NCBI GenBank assembly: GCA_002418765.1
Contig: DIET01000029.1
Coordinates: 1-61,444 of the forward strand
Origin: Peptococcaceae bacterium UBA5767
GTDB taxonomy: Bacteria > Bacillota > TC1 > UBA5767
Direction of reading: 5' to 3'
Length of the DNA: 61,444 nucleotides
A program made the position numbers and the translations under genes. Positions 1 to 8,458 of the stretch are shown one piece after another. Every line of letters begins with the position of its first letter. Position 1 is the stretch's first letter. The notes beneath the pieces were generated by a model. The model searched no databases. It had not been told where the DNA came from and saw only the letters and a list, made by a program, of their open reading frames with translations.

Positions 1-156
1 AGGCTGAGTGTAGGTTGTACTGTCCTCGGTCAACTGTATGGTGAACGGAGACCTCTTAACCACTGTTGCTTTACCGTCTCGCAACATTCTTCGAACCCTG
101 CTATGCCGTTTTGTCGGCATCAGCGGTTCCCCATCTTTACTTACAACATAAACCAT
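1..156 (-). CDS. iscB: IscB RNA-guided nuclease, N-terminal fragment (runs off the window)
   Basis: IscB is an HNH/RuvC-type nuclease of IS200/IS605-like (ISC) transposons that uses an omega-RNA guide; it is the family from which Cas9 arose. The first 52 codons are present. They start MVYVVSKDGEPLMPTKRH and continue with VRRMLRDGKATVVKR, which is the PLMP domain that opens IscB proteins (residues about 10-35). The start is the ATG at 156-154, preceded by an AGGAAGG ribosome-binding site 8 nt upstream. The RuvC and HNH parts lie outside the window, so whether the gene is intact cannot be judged. The structured leader upstream on the same strand (157-440) is where an omega-RNA is expected and supports the call. 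TnpB is excluded because its omega-RNA lies downstream of the gene and its N-terminus differs. Confidence 0.88.
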   Translation of the reverse strand, partial: MVYVVSKDGEPLMPTKRHSRVRRMLRDGKATVVKRSPFTIQLTEDSTTYTQP

Positions 157-440
157 TTTTAAACCTTCCTTCGAAAGTAAGTCAGAGCAGTAGCTCTGTG
201 TAACCTCTTCGCCAATGTTATCCTACAGTTTATTGACAGCAACACTGTTCCTACCCATCAGAACTGTTTCATCACTGTCCGCAGAGTTCGGAACTAGAGG
301 AGCATTCCGAAGTGCCTATCTATTTGCAGGTAACGTAGTCTCGAATTGAGACTTAGGCTAGTCAACCAGGACTTGCAGTATCGCTACTGCAAGCCCCCGC
401 CTTTAGGCGTGGGGTAGTTGACAGGCTAGTCCTATGCTTT
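157..440 (-). ncRNA. Omega-RNA of the IscB element with guide segment at its 5' end
   Basis: About 264 nt lie between the transposon end and the iscB start, dense with short perfect hairpins. They are a GC-rich stem at 394-414 (cccc/gggg core around gcc-ttta-ggc), a 9-bp stem at 372-380/385-393 with a 4-nt loop, a 5-bp stem at 338-342/348-352, and a 6-bp stem at 183-188/193-198 close to the start codon. IscB omega-RNAs are encoded directly upstream of the gene, with the scaffold beginning at the element end and the guide copied from flanking DNA. On that model the guide is about 421-440 read on the minus strand, ending ...GGACTAGCCT just before GTCAACTACCCC. The exact 5' and 3' ends are inferred. 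Confidence 0.75.
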
Positions 441-478
441 GGTTATTACTAACTCCATTACAATATTTCTTGACTATT

Positions 479-507
479 ATTTTATCACAGAATCCAAATA
501 AGAACAA
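479..507 (-). promoter_or_regulatory. Promoter for omega-RNA and iscB
   Basis: On the minus strand TTGTTC (507-502) is followed after 17 bp by TAAAAT (484-479). Transcription would start near 472, about 50 nt before the transposon end, so the transcript would include the guide, the omega-RNA scaffold and iscB. Confidence 0.5.
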
Positions 508-660
508 ACGTTCTACCTTTTTTGCGTTAGTGGAAACAAGTCAACGGTTTGTCTGTTCATGGGAACACATCTGCAAAGACAAGTAAGAGATCTATGAGAT
601 AAATATTCCCCTATCTCAACTGAATAGAGAACAAAAAGCAAAAATAGCACCCTTGTCTAC

Positions 661-700
661 AAAACAGCAGCCAGATGGGTTTTATCCAGTCTGGCTGCTG
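661..700 (-). terminator. Rho-independent terminator after the SLH protein gene
   Basis: An 11-bp perfect stem (cagcagccaga at 665-675 with tctggctgctg at 690-700) is followed on the minus strand by TTTTG. It lies 17 bp beyond the stop codon of the SLH gene. Between this and the iscB promoter (about 508-660) there is AT-rich sequence in which nothing else was recognised. Confidence 0.75.
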
Positions 701-716
701 TTCTACTTAGATATAT

Positions 717-3700
717 CTATTTTGATAACAGATTATAAAGCATCTGTGCCATCTCTGCACGGCTAGTCGAAGCCGTTGGATTTAACATGCCATTACTACC
801 GGAAATAACTCCTCCCTCGATCAATGCACTCATCGCTTCCTGAGCCCAAGAGGCCACCTGATTCACATCACCGAAATCGGATAATTGTTTGTCACCATAT
901 GTTTGAGGCAATTCCTCGATAACTTCAAGGGCATTGTAAAGCATCACAAACATTTCCTGCCGGGTAATCGTCTGTTCTGGCGCATACATGTTGTTTCCAA
1001 TACCGTTGACGATACCAAGTGATTTTGCGTTAAGAAGATAACCTGTGTAGTAAGTATTACCGGCATCTCCAAAGTTTATGGTTCCTTCATCGGCAGCATC
1101 CGGGCTGATCCCGTATGCGTTCATCAGCAATACAATGAACTGCCCTCTGGTCAGTTTGGTCTCGGGACTGAATACTCCGTCACCGGTTCCCGACGTGATC
1201 TCGCGTGCTGCAATAAAATCAATCGCATCCTTATACCAAGCACCAGTAGTTACGTCGTTGAAGGACACCGGATTGTATCCCACTGCATAGGTAGAAAAGT
1301 GTGTTGTTTCAAAGACAACGCATTCGCTTTCAGCTTCATAGTGTCCTCTAACCGGTTTCAGCGTACCAGCACTAGTAAGGTAATAGATGACAACTTGATG
1401 CGGGTTTTCGCCTGTCTGTAGAGTATATGGAATGGAGATTTTAGCGTGACCGCCGTCAAAACTGAAAATCTGCTGGCTACCTTTTGTAAGCGTGAAATCA
1501 TAAACCGGACGGTTGCCGACACGTTTTTGCTGTTCAGATGTCAAGTTTGCCGGATCAAGCTTTTCAATGGTCAGCACCACATCACCCGTTGATGTTGTGC
1601 CGTTGATCGCGTTCACTGCTTTTGGATCAAAGGTGACAGTCGCTGAAGGAGCTGGAATCATAGCACCTTGGTTTACATTGGCAAGCTTGTCAAACTGCGT
1701 TTCTCCGATGGTGATCTCCTCCGTGTTTCCAAACTCAATCAGTGTTCCCGTTACAATAGTCCCGCCGTCAGGTGTACTAACCGTTACCTGCTGACCAGTC
1801 GGAATGGATGATCCACCATGGTTTGAAGACTCTTCAGGTGTTTCAATCCAGGACAAAATCGGATAGCCATTATTTGTTGCAAGATTCGGCGCCTTTTCCC
1901 ATGTCGGCATATCCGATAGGCCATAAAGGGTTGCCCCGGCGTCAGCCGCCGCATTCAAAGCTGTGACCAGTACGGTGCTTTGAAGTTCAGCAACTGTTTT
2001 CTCAGTGCAGCTGGCATCTGCCGCCGTCACACTGTTCGTACCCACTGCGGCACCGGCCGTTCCGGTCAACCAGTAGCAGTCCGATACGGCTCCATCGTAC
2101 AAGTATCCCGCAACACCGCCGGTATTTGTAGAACTGTTGCCTGAACTTGTAATCGAACCCGTACTGTAACAGGAAGATATATTTCCGACTTCACTTGCAT
2201 ATCCTGCGATACCGCCAGCGTAGTAATTGGAATTGCCTAATGCTGCAACACCGCCTCTGTTATAACAACTCATTATCGTGGCAATGTCGCTGATGTAACC
2301 TACAACACCGCCGGCATAACAATGGGTGTTGTGCATATATGTCCCTGTATTTCCCTGCTCTGCGGTCGCTGTGATCTGCGCCATGTTGACGGAGCCCTTT
2401 ATGATCAGCAATCCTTCCGCCGACTCGCTTGACTCATAAGTATAGGCGTTTGCATGACCCACAATACCACCGATTCTGCTTACTGCACGACTGTAGCCTA
2501 TGGAATCGCACAACAGGGAGGGCGAATCGTTGACGCAGTCTGTAAATATCAACGTCGAATCATAGTCCGCCGAGGTGTAGGCGTAGCCCGCAATACCACC
2601 GATATAGGCATAAGCGAAATCAGAATCAATCAAGGACGAATTGATTTCCGCGGATAGGGCGGCTGAATTTTTGCAGGATTCTATTGTCATTATAGCATTG
2701 CCATAACCTTTGTTTACGATGAGTTCCGCTGCGATACCTCCTGCCGCGGTACTGGCGTAATAAGCATTGGTATCTGTGCTTATCGCTCCAACATTCACAC
2801 ATTCCGAAATAGTCAGTGTTCCGTCGAGGTCTCCTCCAAGATTGGCAGCGGCTATAATCCCGCCCGCATAGGTCCTGCCGGATGCAGACGTCTCAACCGC
2901 TGCTGCTGCAGTCGCTTCTATTGGACCCGAATTTGTACACTGGGTGATGTAAAACGATATAGCGCCTGCGTCAAAGTAACTGTTGAAGCAACCCACAATG
3001 CCTCCAGCATAATTGTAGGAGTAGGCTAAGGATGATGTTTGGGTTGTTGAAGCCATTACAGTTCCTTCATTATTGCAGCTTGTTATCACCAGTGCAACAT
3101 CGTCTGTTTCGGAATCTGCGTTTAGGTAGCCAACTATACCGCCCGCATAACCTTTAATATTCTCAGTAGAGCTCGAGGTCACAGAGACATCAGCTTCATT
3201 ATTACAGTTTTCAAATTGTGTGTTTTTTGCATAGGCCACAACGCCGCCTGCATAGCAATAAGCATCGCTATATGTATTTGCAATCGTACCGCCAACAGTC
3301 AGATTTTTAAATGTTGCGCCATCTGCATAACCGAATAGCCCCGCATATTGATAATCTTCTCCGTTAATACTTAACCCTTCAATTACATGGCCGTCTCCGT
3401 CAAAGCTGCCGCTGAAAGGAGCGGCTTCAGTTCCGATCGGTATCCAAAGTCCGCCATTATATTCTGAAAGGTCAATATCCGCTGTCTGTATATAGCTTAG
3501 TTCAAGATGTTCGTTTATGTGTGCAAGCTGTTCGGCCGTGGATATATGGTAATAAGTTTCATCCCCGATTTCGGTATAATCGGAAAAACCACCATCCTCC
3601 AAAGTTGTTTCACATCCGTCAACCACACAGACCGGCTGAGTAGGAGTGCTTACCGCCGCAATGCAGGCGAAGAAGGCGGGGATGTTACCACCAGTAGTGG

Positions 3701-5513
3701 TGGCGATGAAGTAGCTGGTGTCGCTAATTCCCGCTCCGTCGGGAGCGATTATGCTCACGCCGGTGAGTGCAATCCCTCCTCCATCGGCGAGGATGCTATA
3801 GCTGGATGACGCCGCACCGCCAACGGCGATGATTCGCCCACCGGAAATGGTAGTTGTGTCACCGGAGGAAATGCCGCTACTGCCACCATCCGCCGCGCCC
3901 CCGATGGCAGTGATGAAGCCGTCGGTAATGGTGGTTGCGCCACTGGAATAAATTCCGGCACTTCCGTAGCCCGCTGCGCCGCCAATAGCGGTGAGTTTTA
4001 CACTGTCGGAAATTTGCGTGCCAGTATAGGCATAAACGCCACTACTATAGTTGGCGGCCATACCGCCGATTGCGTTAATAGTGCCGCCAGAAAACGTAGC
4101 TGTACCACCGGAGTAAACACCGTAACTGTCATTATATGGGGCCGTGTTCCCGATAGCGGTGAGATTGACGCTCCCCGAAACAATGAGATCATTTACGGCG
4201 GCAACGCCATGGCTGCAGGTGCCGCCGCCAAGCGCCGCGCCGTCGATGGCTACGAGGGTACCTGTGCCGGAGATTTCCAGATCGCCCGCACCGGATATGC
4301 ATTTACTGTTGTCTTCCACATCACTTTTATGGACAATGCTCACACCCTCTACCATCAGCTTTGCGCCGCTAGGCAGCTTGATGGCTTCTAAAGTGCCAGT
4401 ATTGACGATGACATTATTGAGGGTGAGGGTGGCAGGCTCGACGTCCTGTGCCTCTGTCCATGTGATATGAGTTTCCACATTGGTAGGTTTGATTGCTCCA
4501 GTATAATCAAGATAATTTTCACCTTGAATAACATGGTATGTATCCGCCGCACCATACACCACAAAACTGCTGTCATAAGCTCCGGTGAGGGGGTCTACGA
4601 TGGCGGGGGGTTCTCCGTCGTTCATCACCGTCTTATTCATGGCGTATGTGTCACCTTTTGCTGCCAACAGCCCTCCTGTGTAAGTGATATCGCCATTGCT
4701 GTGTATGCCATAACCCGACTCGTAGGCGCCTTTCACTTTACCGCTGGTAGCAATGATAGTGCCTCCCTCGATGCTGATTCCAGCAAAGTCGGTGCGTATG
4801 CCGAAGCTTACGTAGCCGTAGCCACCAGTGGCGGTGACATTTGCGGATCCGGAGACAGTAATGTCACCATAGTTGCTGTGCACGCCGTAGCTGCCACCGC
4901 CGCTACTTTTTCCGCCGGTGGCGGTGACGATGGCGGATCCAGAGATTGTGATGTCCATAGTACCATTCATGCCTTCGCTAAGCTGGGCCCCCGAGCCACC
5001 GGTGGCGGTAACGGTGGCAGTATCTTGGATGGTTACGGTATCGCCGTAAACGCCATAACTACCGTAACCAGGAGCCATACCGCCAATCGCGTCGAGAGAG
5101 CCGCTGCCGTTGATTGTCAAGTTGCCGCTGATATATATGGCACTGCTGACGCCAAAGTCTGTTGCCGCGTCGGCGGTGACAGTGTTTGTCCCCTCCAGCG
5201 TGATTACCAGGTCGCCGTCGGCATAGATGCCGTAATTGCTGTTCATGTTTGAGGCATCGCTTGCCGCACCCGAAATGGCGGCGTTTTTCAGGGTTAGCGT
5301 AGCGGTGCTGCTGTTAAAATAGGCATTGTAATCCGTTCCCGTACCGGTGGCGCTTGTTGTATCACCGTTCTTCCAATAGGTTTTTCCGGCGGTGCCATCC
5401 AACTCCACCCCGCCCACGGTGACGGATGTGGAATCCGCCGCAAGTGCTGTCCCTGGTAACAATCCAGTTACCATGAAGACACATATCAGAATTGCCAATA
5501 ATCTTTTTTTCAT
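717..5513 (-). CDS. Large secreted S-layer-homology protein with GLUG repeats
   Basis: A cell-surface protein of 1598 residues. Residues 1-25 are a signal peptide (MKKRLLAILICVFM...ALA). Residues about 30-640 are a long repetitive region of short beta-type units with ITISGSA and VTATGG motifs, as in carbohydrate-binding or beta-helix surface proteins. Residues about 655-1180 carry ten or more GLUG-type motifs (YAGGIVGY, YIGGIAGY, TGGVAGYL). A beta-rich linker domain follows at about 1280-1410, and then three SLH repeats in the last 180 residues (FNDV...WYKDAIDFI, TRGQFIVLL, SRAEMAQML), which anchor such proteins to pyruvylated wall polymer. The start has GGAGG 7 nt upstream and overlaps the stop of the preceding small gene by ATGA, so the two are cotranscribed. 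Ligand or adhesion partner is unknown. Confidence 0.85.
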   Translation of the reverse strand: MKKRLLAILICVFMVTGLLPGTALAADSTSVTVGGVELDGTAGKTYWKNGDTTSATGTGTDYNAYFNSSTATLTLKNAAISGAASDASNMNSNYGIYADGDLVITLEGTNTVTADAATDFGVSSAIYISGNLTINGSGSLDAIGGMAPGYGSYGVYGDTVTIQDTATVTATGGSGAQLSEGMNGTMDITISGSAIVTATGGKSSGGGSYGVHSNYGDITVSGSANVTATGGYGYVSFGIRTDFAGISIEGGTIIATSGKVKGAYESGYGIHSNGDITYTGGLLAAKGDTYAMNKTVMNDGEPPAIVDPLTGAYDSSFVVYGAADTYHVIQGENYLDYTGAIKPTNVETHITWTEAQDVEPATLTLNNVIVNTGTLEAIKLPSGAKLMVEGVSIVHKSDVEDNSKCISGAGDLEISGTGTLVAIDGAALGGGTCSHGVAAVNDLIVSGSVNLTAIGNTAPYNDSYGVYSGGTATFSGGTINAIGGMAANYSSGVYAYTGTQISDSVKLTAIGGAAGYGSAGIYSSGATTITDGFITAIGGAADGGSSGISSGDTTTISGGRIIAVGGAASSSYSILADGGGIALTGVSIIAPDGAGISDTSYFIATTTGGNIPAFFACIAAVSTPTQPVCVVDGCETTLEDGGFSDYTEIGDETYYHISTAEQLAHINEHLELSYIQTADIDLSEYNGGLWIPIGTEAAPFSGSFDGDGHVIEGLSINGEDYQYAGLFGYADGATFKNLTVGGTIANTYSDAYCYAGGVVAYAKNTQFENCNNEADVSVTSSSTENIKGYAGGIVGYLNADSETDDVALVITSCNNEGTVMASTTQTSSLAYSYNYAGGIVGCFNSYFDAGAISFYITQCTNSGPIEATAAAAVETSASGRTYAGGIIAAANLGGDLDGTLTISECVNVGAISTDTNAYYASTAAGGIAAELIVNKGYGNAIMTIESCKNSAALSAEINSSLIDSDFAYAYIGGIAGYAYTSADYDSTLIFTDCVNDSPSLLCDSIGYSRAVSRIGGIVGHANAYTYESSESAEGLLIIKGSVNMAQITATAEQGNTGTYMHNTHCYAGGVVGYISDIATIMSCYNRGGVAALGNSNYYAGGIAGYASEVGNISSCYSTGSITSSGNSSTNTGGVAGYLYDGAVSDCYWLTGTAGAAVGTNSVTAADASCTEKTVAELQSTVLVTALNAAADAGATLYGLSDMPTWEKAPNLATNNGYPILSWIETPEESSNHGGSSIPTGQQVTVSTPDGGTIVTGTLIEFGNTEEITIGETQFDKLANVNQGAMIPAPSATVTFDPKAVNAINGTTSTGDVVLTIEKLDPANLTSEQQKRVGNRPVYDFTLTKGSQQIFSFDGGHAKISIPYTLQTGENPHQVVIYYLTSAGTLKPVRGHYEAESECVVFETTHFSTYAVGYNPVSFNDVTTGAWYKDAIDFIAAREITSGTGDGVFSPETKLTRGQFIVLLMNAYGISPDAADEGTINFGDAGNTYYTGYLLNAKSLGIVNGIGNNMYAPEQTITRQEMFVMLYNALEVIEELPQTYGDKQLSDFGDVNQVASWAQEAMSALIEGGVISGSNGMLNPTASTSRAEMAQMLYNLLSK

Positions 5514-5842
5514 TCTTTTTCCTCCCTCATATTTGCCTCATATTCGCAAATAATCTTTACACTTAGATTTTCTTTGAGCAGACCAATCAGTTTTTCAAAA
5601 TCAATCTTCTCGGTAAAACTACCTTGATAATTTTTCTCCACAGTTTGAACTTCAAACTCCGGAGCTTTTTCATTTTTCAATACGATTGAAGCGATGTTGC
5701 TAGCCAAAATTATGATACTCTCACTTTCTTTTTCCTTTGAGAATAGTATCAATTTGTCCTTACCAATCTGCATCTCATATGTTTTTGTCTCAAAAAAACC
5801 AGTTTTCATTCGGATATCAACAATCACCCATTTTCCCCCCAT
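5510..5842 (-). CDS. Small hypothetical protein preceding the SLH gene
   Basis: About 110 residues, not recognised. It has no signal peptide or membrane segment. The centre is beta-rich (YEMQIGKDKLILF, ASNIASIVLKN, FEVQTVEKNYQGSF) and could be a small PH-like or barrel fold, but this is only an impression. An upstream GTG at 5875 extends the frame, but the TATAAT at 5869-5864 lies inside that extension. I therefore place the start at the ATG of MGGKWVIVDIRM (5842), or at the GTG at 5827, which has a G-rich sequence upstream. Its stop overlaps the SLH gene start (ATGA), so it is translationally coupled and is probably a cytoplasmic partner or regulator of that surface protein (inference). Confidence 0.6.
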   Translation of the reverse strand: MGGKWVIVDIRMKTGFFETKTYEMQIGKDKLILFSKEKESESIIILASNIASIVLKNEKAPEFEVQTVEKNYQGSFTEKIDFEKLIGLLKENLSVKIICEYEANMREEKE

Positions 5843-5863
5843 CTCACTAAAACACTTGTAAAA

Positions 5864-5892
5864 ATTATAAACCACTTACAAGACTTACATAA
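5864..5892 (-). promoter_or_regulatory. Probable promoter of the SLH operon
   Basis: TATAAT occurs on the minus strand at 5869-5864, with a weak -35 (TTATGT, 5892-5887) 17 bp upstream. The 31-bp palindrome lies about 27 bp further upstream, in a position suited to regulation. Confidence 0.4.
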
Positions 5893-5918
5893 ATAGCCTT
5901 GAATAATTTGACACGGCC

Positions 5919-5949
5919 ATATGCTTGACACAAATCGTGTCAAGCATAT
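5919..5949. promoter_or_regulatory. 31-bp perfect palindrome, probable operator between divergent genes
   Basis: Two 13-bp perfect inverted arms (atatgcttgacac at 5919-5931 and gtgtcaagcatat at 5937-5949) flank a 5-bp centre. A further TTGACAC copy sits at 5908-5914. The site lies between the SLH operon and the HTH regulator gene, next to the promoters of both, so it is a likely binding site for that regulator (inference). Confidence 0.6.
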
Positions 5950-5977
5950 TGTTTCTCACCATTTCATATGATAAAAT
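5949..5977 (+). promoter_or_regulatory. Promoter of the HTH regulator gene
   Basis: TTGTTT (5949-5954) and TAAAAT (5972-5977) are separated by 17 bp. The -35 abuts the 31-bp palindrome, which would fit autoregulation. Confidence 0.5.
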
Positions 5978-5998
5978 ACCGCAAAGAGGTGATTTGAT

Positions 5999-7525
5999 AT
6001 GCAATTTTATGAAAAGCTTGATCTTCTAATGAACATTTCAAATACAACCAACAGTGCTTTGTCGTTATACGTTAACCTTGACGCCTCTCATATCAGTCGT
6101 TTGCGCAGAGGGAAAAGAAGCGCCGTGAAAGATGAAAATGCTTTGCGACTGATGGCAGAGTACTTCTCAAAACGCTGTACTGATGATTATCAACGTAAAG
6201 CTCTTGCGTACACGCTGGGTATGGATTTTCTTTCTCTTGATGCAAGCAAGAGCTCCCAATTAATAATGAAATGGTTGATGGATGAGAAAAAAGAGGATGC
6301 CAAAAGAATCGAGAGTTTTTTAAATCATATATCAAACATTTCTGCCCGACCTATAGCAACTGAACCTGCCAATATATCACCAACGGACGCTTCCATATCT
6401 GACACTGAAATCTACATTGGGCTTGAAGGCAAAAGACTTGCTGTAGAGATTTTTCTTTCTGAGGTTCTTGCTCAGGAACAATCGCAGACCTTATTTCTTT
6501 ATAGTGACGAGCCTATGGACTGGTTGACTGCCGATAGTGAATTCGCGGCAAAATGGGCTGCATTAATGATACAGGTACTATCAAAAGGCAATCGCATAAG
6601 AATCATCCATACGGTAAGTCGTGAGCTTGATGAGATGCTAAATGCCATAAACCAATGGATGCCCCTTTATATGTCTGGCTTGATAGAGCCTTATTATTAT
6701 CCGAAGAAAAAAGACGGCATTTTTAAGAGAACCCTTTTTATTGCTCCGAATACGGCTGCTGTTACATCAAGTACAACAGGGAATATGATAGACAAAGCGG
6801 CCAATTTTTATATCAAAAATAAGGAGGCCGTTTGGGCGCTCACGCAAGAGTTTGATCAATACATAAGCTTCTGCAGCCCCTTGATAAAAGTTTTCACGTC
6901 ACATGATAAAATTTCCTACGTTGAGACACTTATAGAATTTGAAAAAGAAAAAGGCAACTGCATCATAATAACGGAATCCCTATCTTTATTGACAATGCCG
7001 GAGGTTGTTTCTTCCAACATCCTCCCTCGTTTCAGGGATACTAGTTTGGATTATAATGAGCTGGCAAAAAAAAGAATGATCAGCTTTCAACAGCAGTTAA
7101 AAGACCATTCGTTTTTTGAAATCATTAGAATTTTTGACGGTGAAAGCATAAAAAACAAAGAAGTTAAGATTGCATCTTCTGATATATTAAGCGGAGAAGA
7201 GCGGTATTACACCCTAGAGGAATACATAGCCCATTTGGAAAACATTCAATACCTTATGAATACCTATGATAACTTCAATGTTTATTTAGCAAAAGAACTC
7301 ATAGAAAACCAATGTATGGTTTACGTTAAGGAAGATCTGGGTGCGATTATCGCAAAAACCTCTGCGCCATCTACAGTATTTGCTATTAATGAAAGTAACT
7401 TGACCGCTGGCTTTTGGGATTATTTACTATCTTTAATTGGAAAAAAAGCTTATCGATACCCCAATAAAAAGGAAAGCTCCAATAAACTTAGAGCCTATAT
7501 CCATAGTCTAAAGCAGTACAAATGA
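5999..7525 (+). CDS. HTH-domain transcriptional regulator with large unknown C-terminal domain
   Basis: 508 residues. The N-terminus (residues about 5-65) has a Cro/XRE-like helix-turn-helix character: LMNISNTTNSALSLYVNLD, then SHISRLRRGKR, matching the recognition helix plus basic turn of phage-type repressors. Residues about 130-500 form a mixed alpha/beta region of unknown fold with no membrane segment; it includes IRIIHTVSRELDEMLNAI and a conserved-looking LYMSGLIEPYYYPKKKDG. The start ATG has AGAGGTGA 8 nt upstream. The gene is divergent from the SLH operon across a 31-bp palindrome, so it probably controls that operon and itself. The ligand sensed by the C-terminal part is not evident. 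Confidence 0.65.
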   Translation: MQFYEKLDLLMNISNTTNSALSLYVNLDASHISRLRRGKRSAVKDENALRLMAEYFSKRCTDDYQRKALAYTLGMDFLSLDASKSSQLIMKWLMDEKKEDAKRIESFLNHISNISARPIATEPANISPTDASISDTEIYIGLEGKRLAVEIFLSEVLAQEQSQTLFLYSDEPMDWLTADSEFAAKWAALMIQVLSKGNRIRIIHTVSRELDEMLNAINQWMPLYMSGLIEPYYYPKKKDGIFKRTLFIAPNTAAVTSSTTGNMIDKAANFYIKNKEAVWALTQEFDQYISFCSPLIKVFTSHDKISYVETLIEFEKEKGNCIIITESLSLLTMPEVVSSNILPRFRDTSLDYNELAKKRMISFQQQLKDHSFFEIIRIFDGESIKNKEVKIASSDILSGEERYYTLEEYIAHLENIQYLMNTYDNFNVYLAKELIENQCMVYVKEDLGAIIAKTSAPSTVFAINESNLTAGFWDYLLSLIGKKAYRYPNKKESSNKLRAYIHSLKQYK

Positions 7526-7675
7526 TCAGGTTGTGATGTACCCCAGCCTGCTGTGAATTAGAGTCCCAATTTGACTTCTGTTTTATATGATTCCTCTTGC
7601 ATTGCTACTCAGCATTTGGCACTTAGGTGTTTTGCTCGAATTCCCGCGAACATTATATGGCATGAGCCATTAATG

Positions 7676-8110
7676 TCACTCATCAATTTGGGTCTCCATT
7701 CCGAACTTAAATTCAACAATAAAATGGTCATCGAAGACTGTTGTCTTATCTATGAGATTCTTACAAATCGCTCATCGTATTAACTAAGCTCGCAAGTCAA
7801 TTCTTCGAGAAAAGCTATTGATTCATCCATTCGTCTCTTTAAATCCTGTCGTGAGGCTTACTCAGCCAGTATTGCTTGTTTGGCTTCGTGCAGTCCTCTA
7901 ATCTCCAGCCCAAGTTTGCCACCGGCATTCTTGGTAACGCCATTGCTGAAAGTTCATGCTGGAGTGCTTCTATCTGTTCACCGACCGTTGCAATACGATC
8001 GGCCTTATTCTTTTCCAGACTGCTTTTCGTATTCTCGATAAAAAGTGGCAATCTCTTTTCCCTTCCACGGAGAGCTTCATTTAGTTCTTTAACCGCCCTT
8101 CGCGAAGAAG
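7676..8110 (-). pseudogene. Decayed C-terminal part of a large serine recombinase
   Basis: Reading the minus strand in three frames gives pieces in the order expected for the coiled-coil and tail of serine recombinases: RAVKELNEALRGREKR, IATVGEQIEALQHEL, then after a frameshift EIRGLHEAKQAILAE, a stop, LKRRMDESIAFLEELTCEL, another stop or frameshift, and finally TTVFDDHFIVEFKFGMET before the terminal TGA at 7678-7676. The EEIYRLREEKQ-like, FLEELTCEL and TVxDDHFxVEFK blocks are characteristic of this family as I recall it. At least two stops and two frameshifts make it non-functional. No catalytic N-terminal domain was seen. It is probably a relic of a mobile element in this accessory region. 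Confidence 0.6.
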
Positions 8111-8390
8111 TTCCTCACGGACCCTTTCAGGAGCATCTCTATCAATGCTACCAACGTAGTGCAAAACCATAGTTTTTTGGTCTCGACTGTTCCAGTTGAT
8201 TCGGATAAATATATTTTGGCAATGTACGCTTACTACCATCCCAGATCATGCATACCGGCTGACAAACACTCTTATTACCGTATATTGTTTTGGTGAGGTT
8301 CGCATGTCTTGCAACTTTCTCCTGTAACTTTAAGAATACCCACGGTATACCTTCTCTAAAGCGGTGCATCTCCATTTCTCTTAAGCACCA
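8111..8390 (-). other. Unidentified degenerate coding remnant
   Basis: No intact gene. Two minus-strand frames give stretches that look coding (LHYVGSIDRDAPERVREELL in one; HRFREGIPWVFLKLQEKVAR in another), with frameshifts between them. They could be the upstream part of the same decayed mobile element, but I do not recognise the family. The stretch 7526-7675, just after the regulator gene, shows nothing identifiable. Confidence 0.3.
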
Positions 8391-8396
8391 TGGGAC

Positions 8397-8426
8397 AAAA
8401 AAAAGCCTGGTATGCCACCAGACTTT
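8397..8426 (-). terminator. Terminator of the hisC-like operon
   Basis: On the minus strand the stem aagtctgg/ccaggctt (one G-T pair) has a 7-nt loop and is followed by eight T residues (8404-8397). Confidence 0.7.
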
Positions 8427-8458
8427 TGGGTTCTTATCTTATGCGGTTAATCTGCTTC

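Noticed and set aside
340..430. TnpB (IS605 orfB) right end and its omega-RNA
   Set aside because: The hairpin resembles IS605-type ends, but the adjacent coding sequence is the PLMP start of IscB on the same strand, with the RNA upstream of the gene, as in ISC elements.
3600..5200. CRISPR-like or satellite repeats
   Set aside because: The repeats are imperfect coding repeats of the surface protein with variable length and no regular spacers.
3507..5252. Long plus-strand open frames within the SLH gene (for example 4467-5252)
   Set aside because: They are antisense shadows of repetitive Gly/Ala/Thr-rich codons, without ribosome-binding sites or recognisable domains.
7571..7783. 70-codon plus-strand frame after the HTH regulator
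   Set aside because: It lies antisense to the recombinase remnant, lacks a ribosome-binding site, and its composition looks random.
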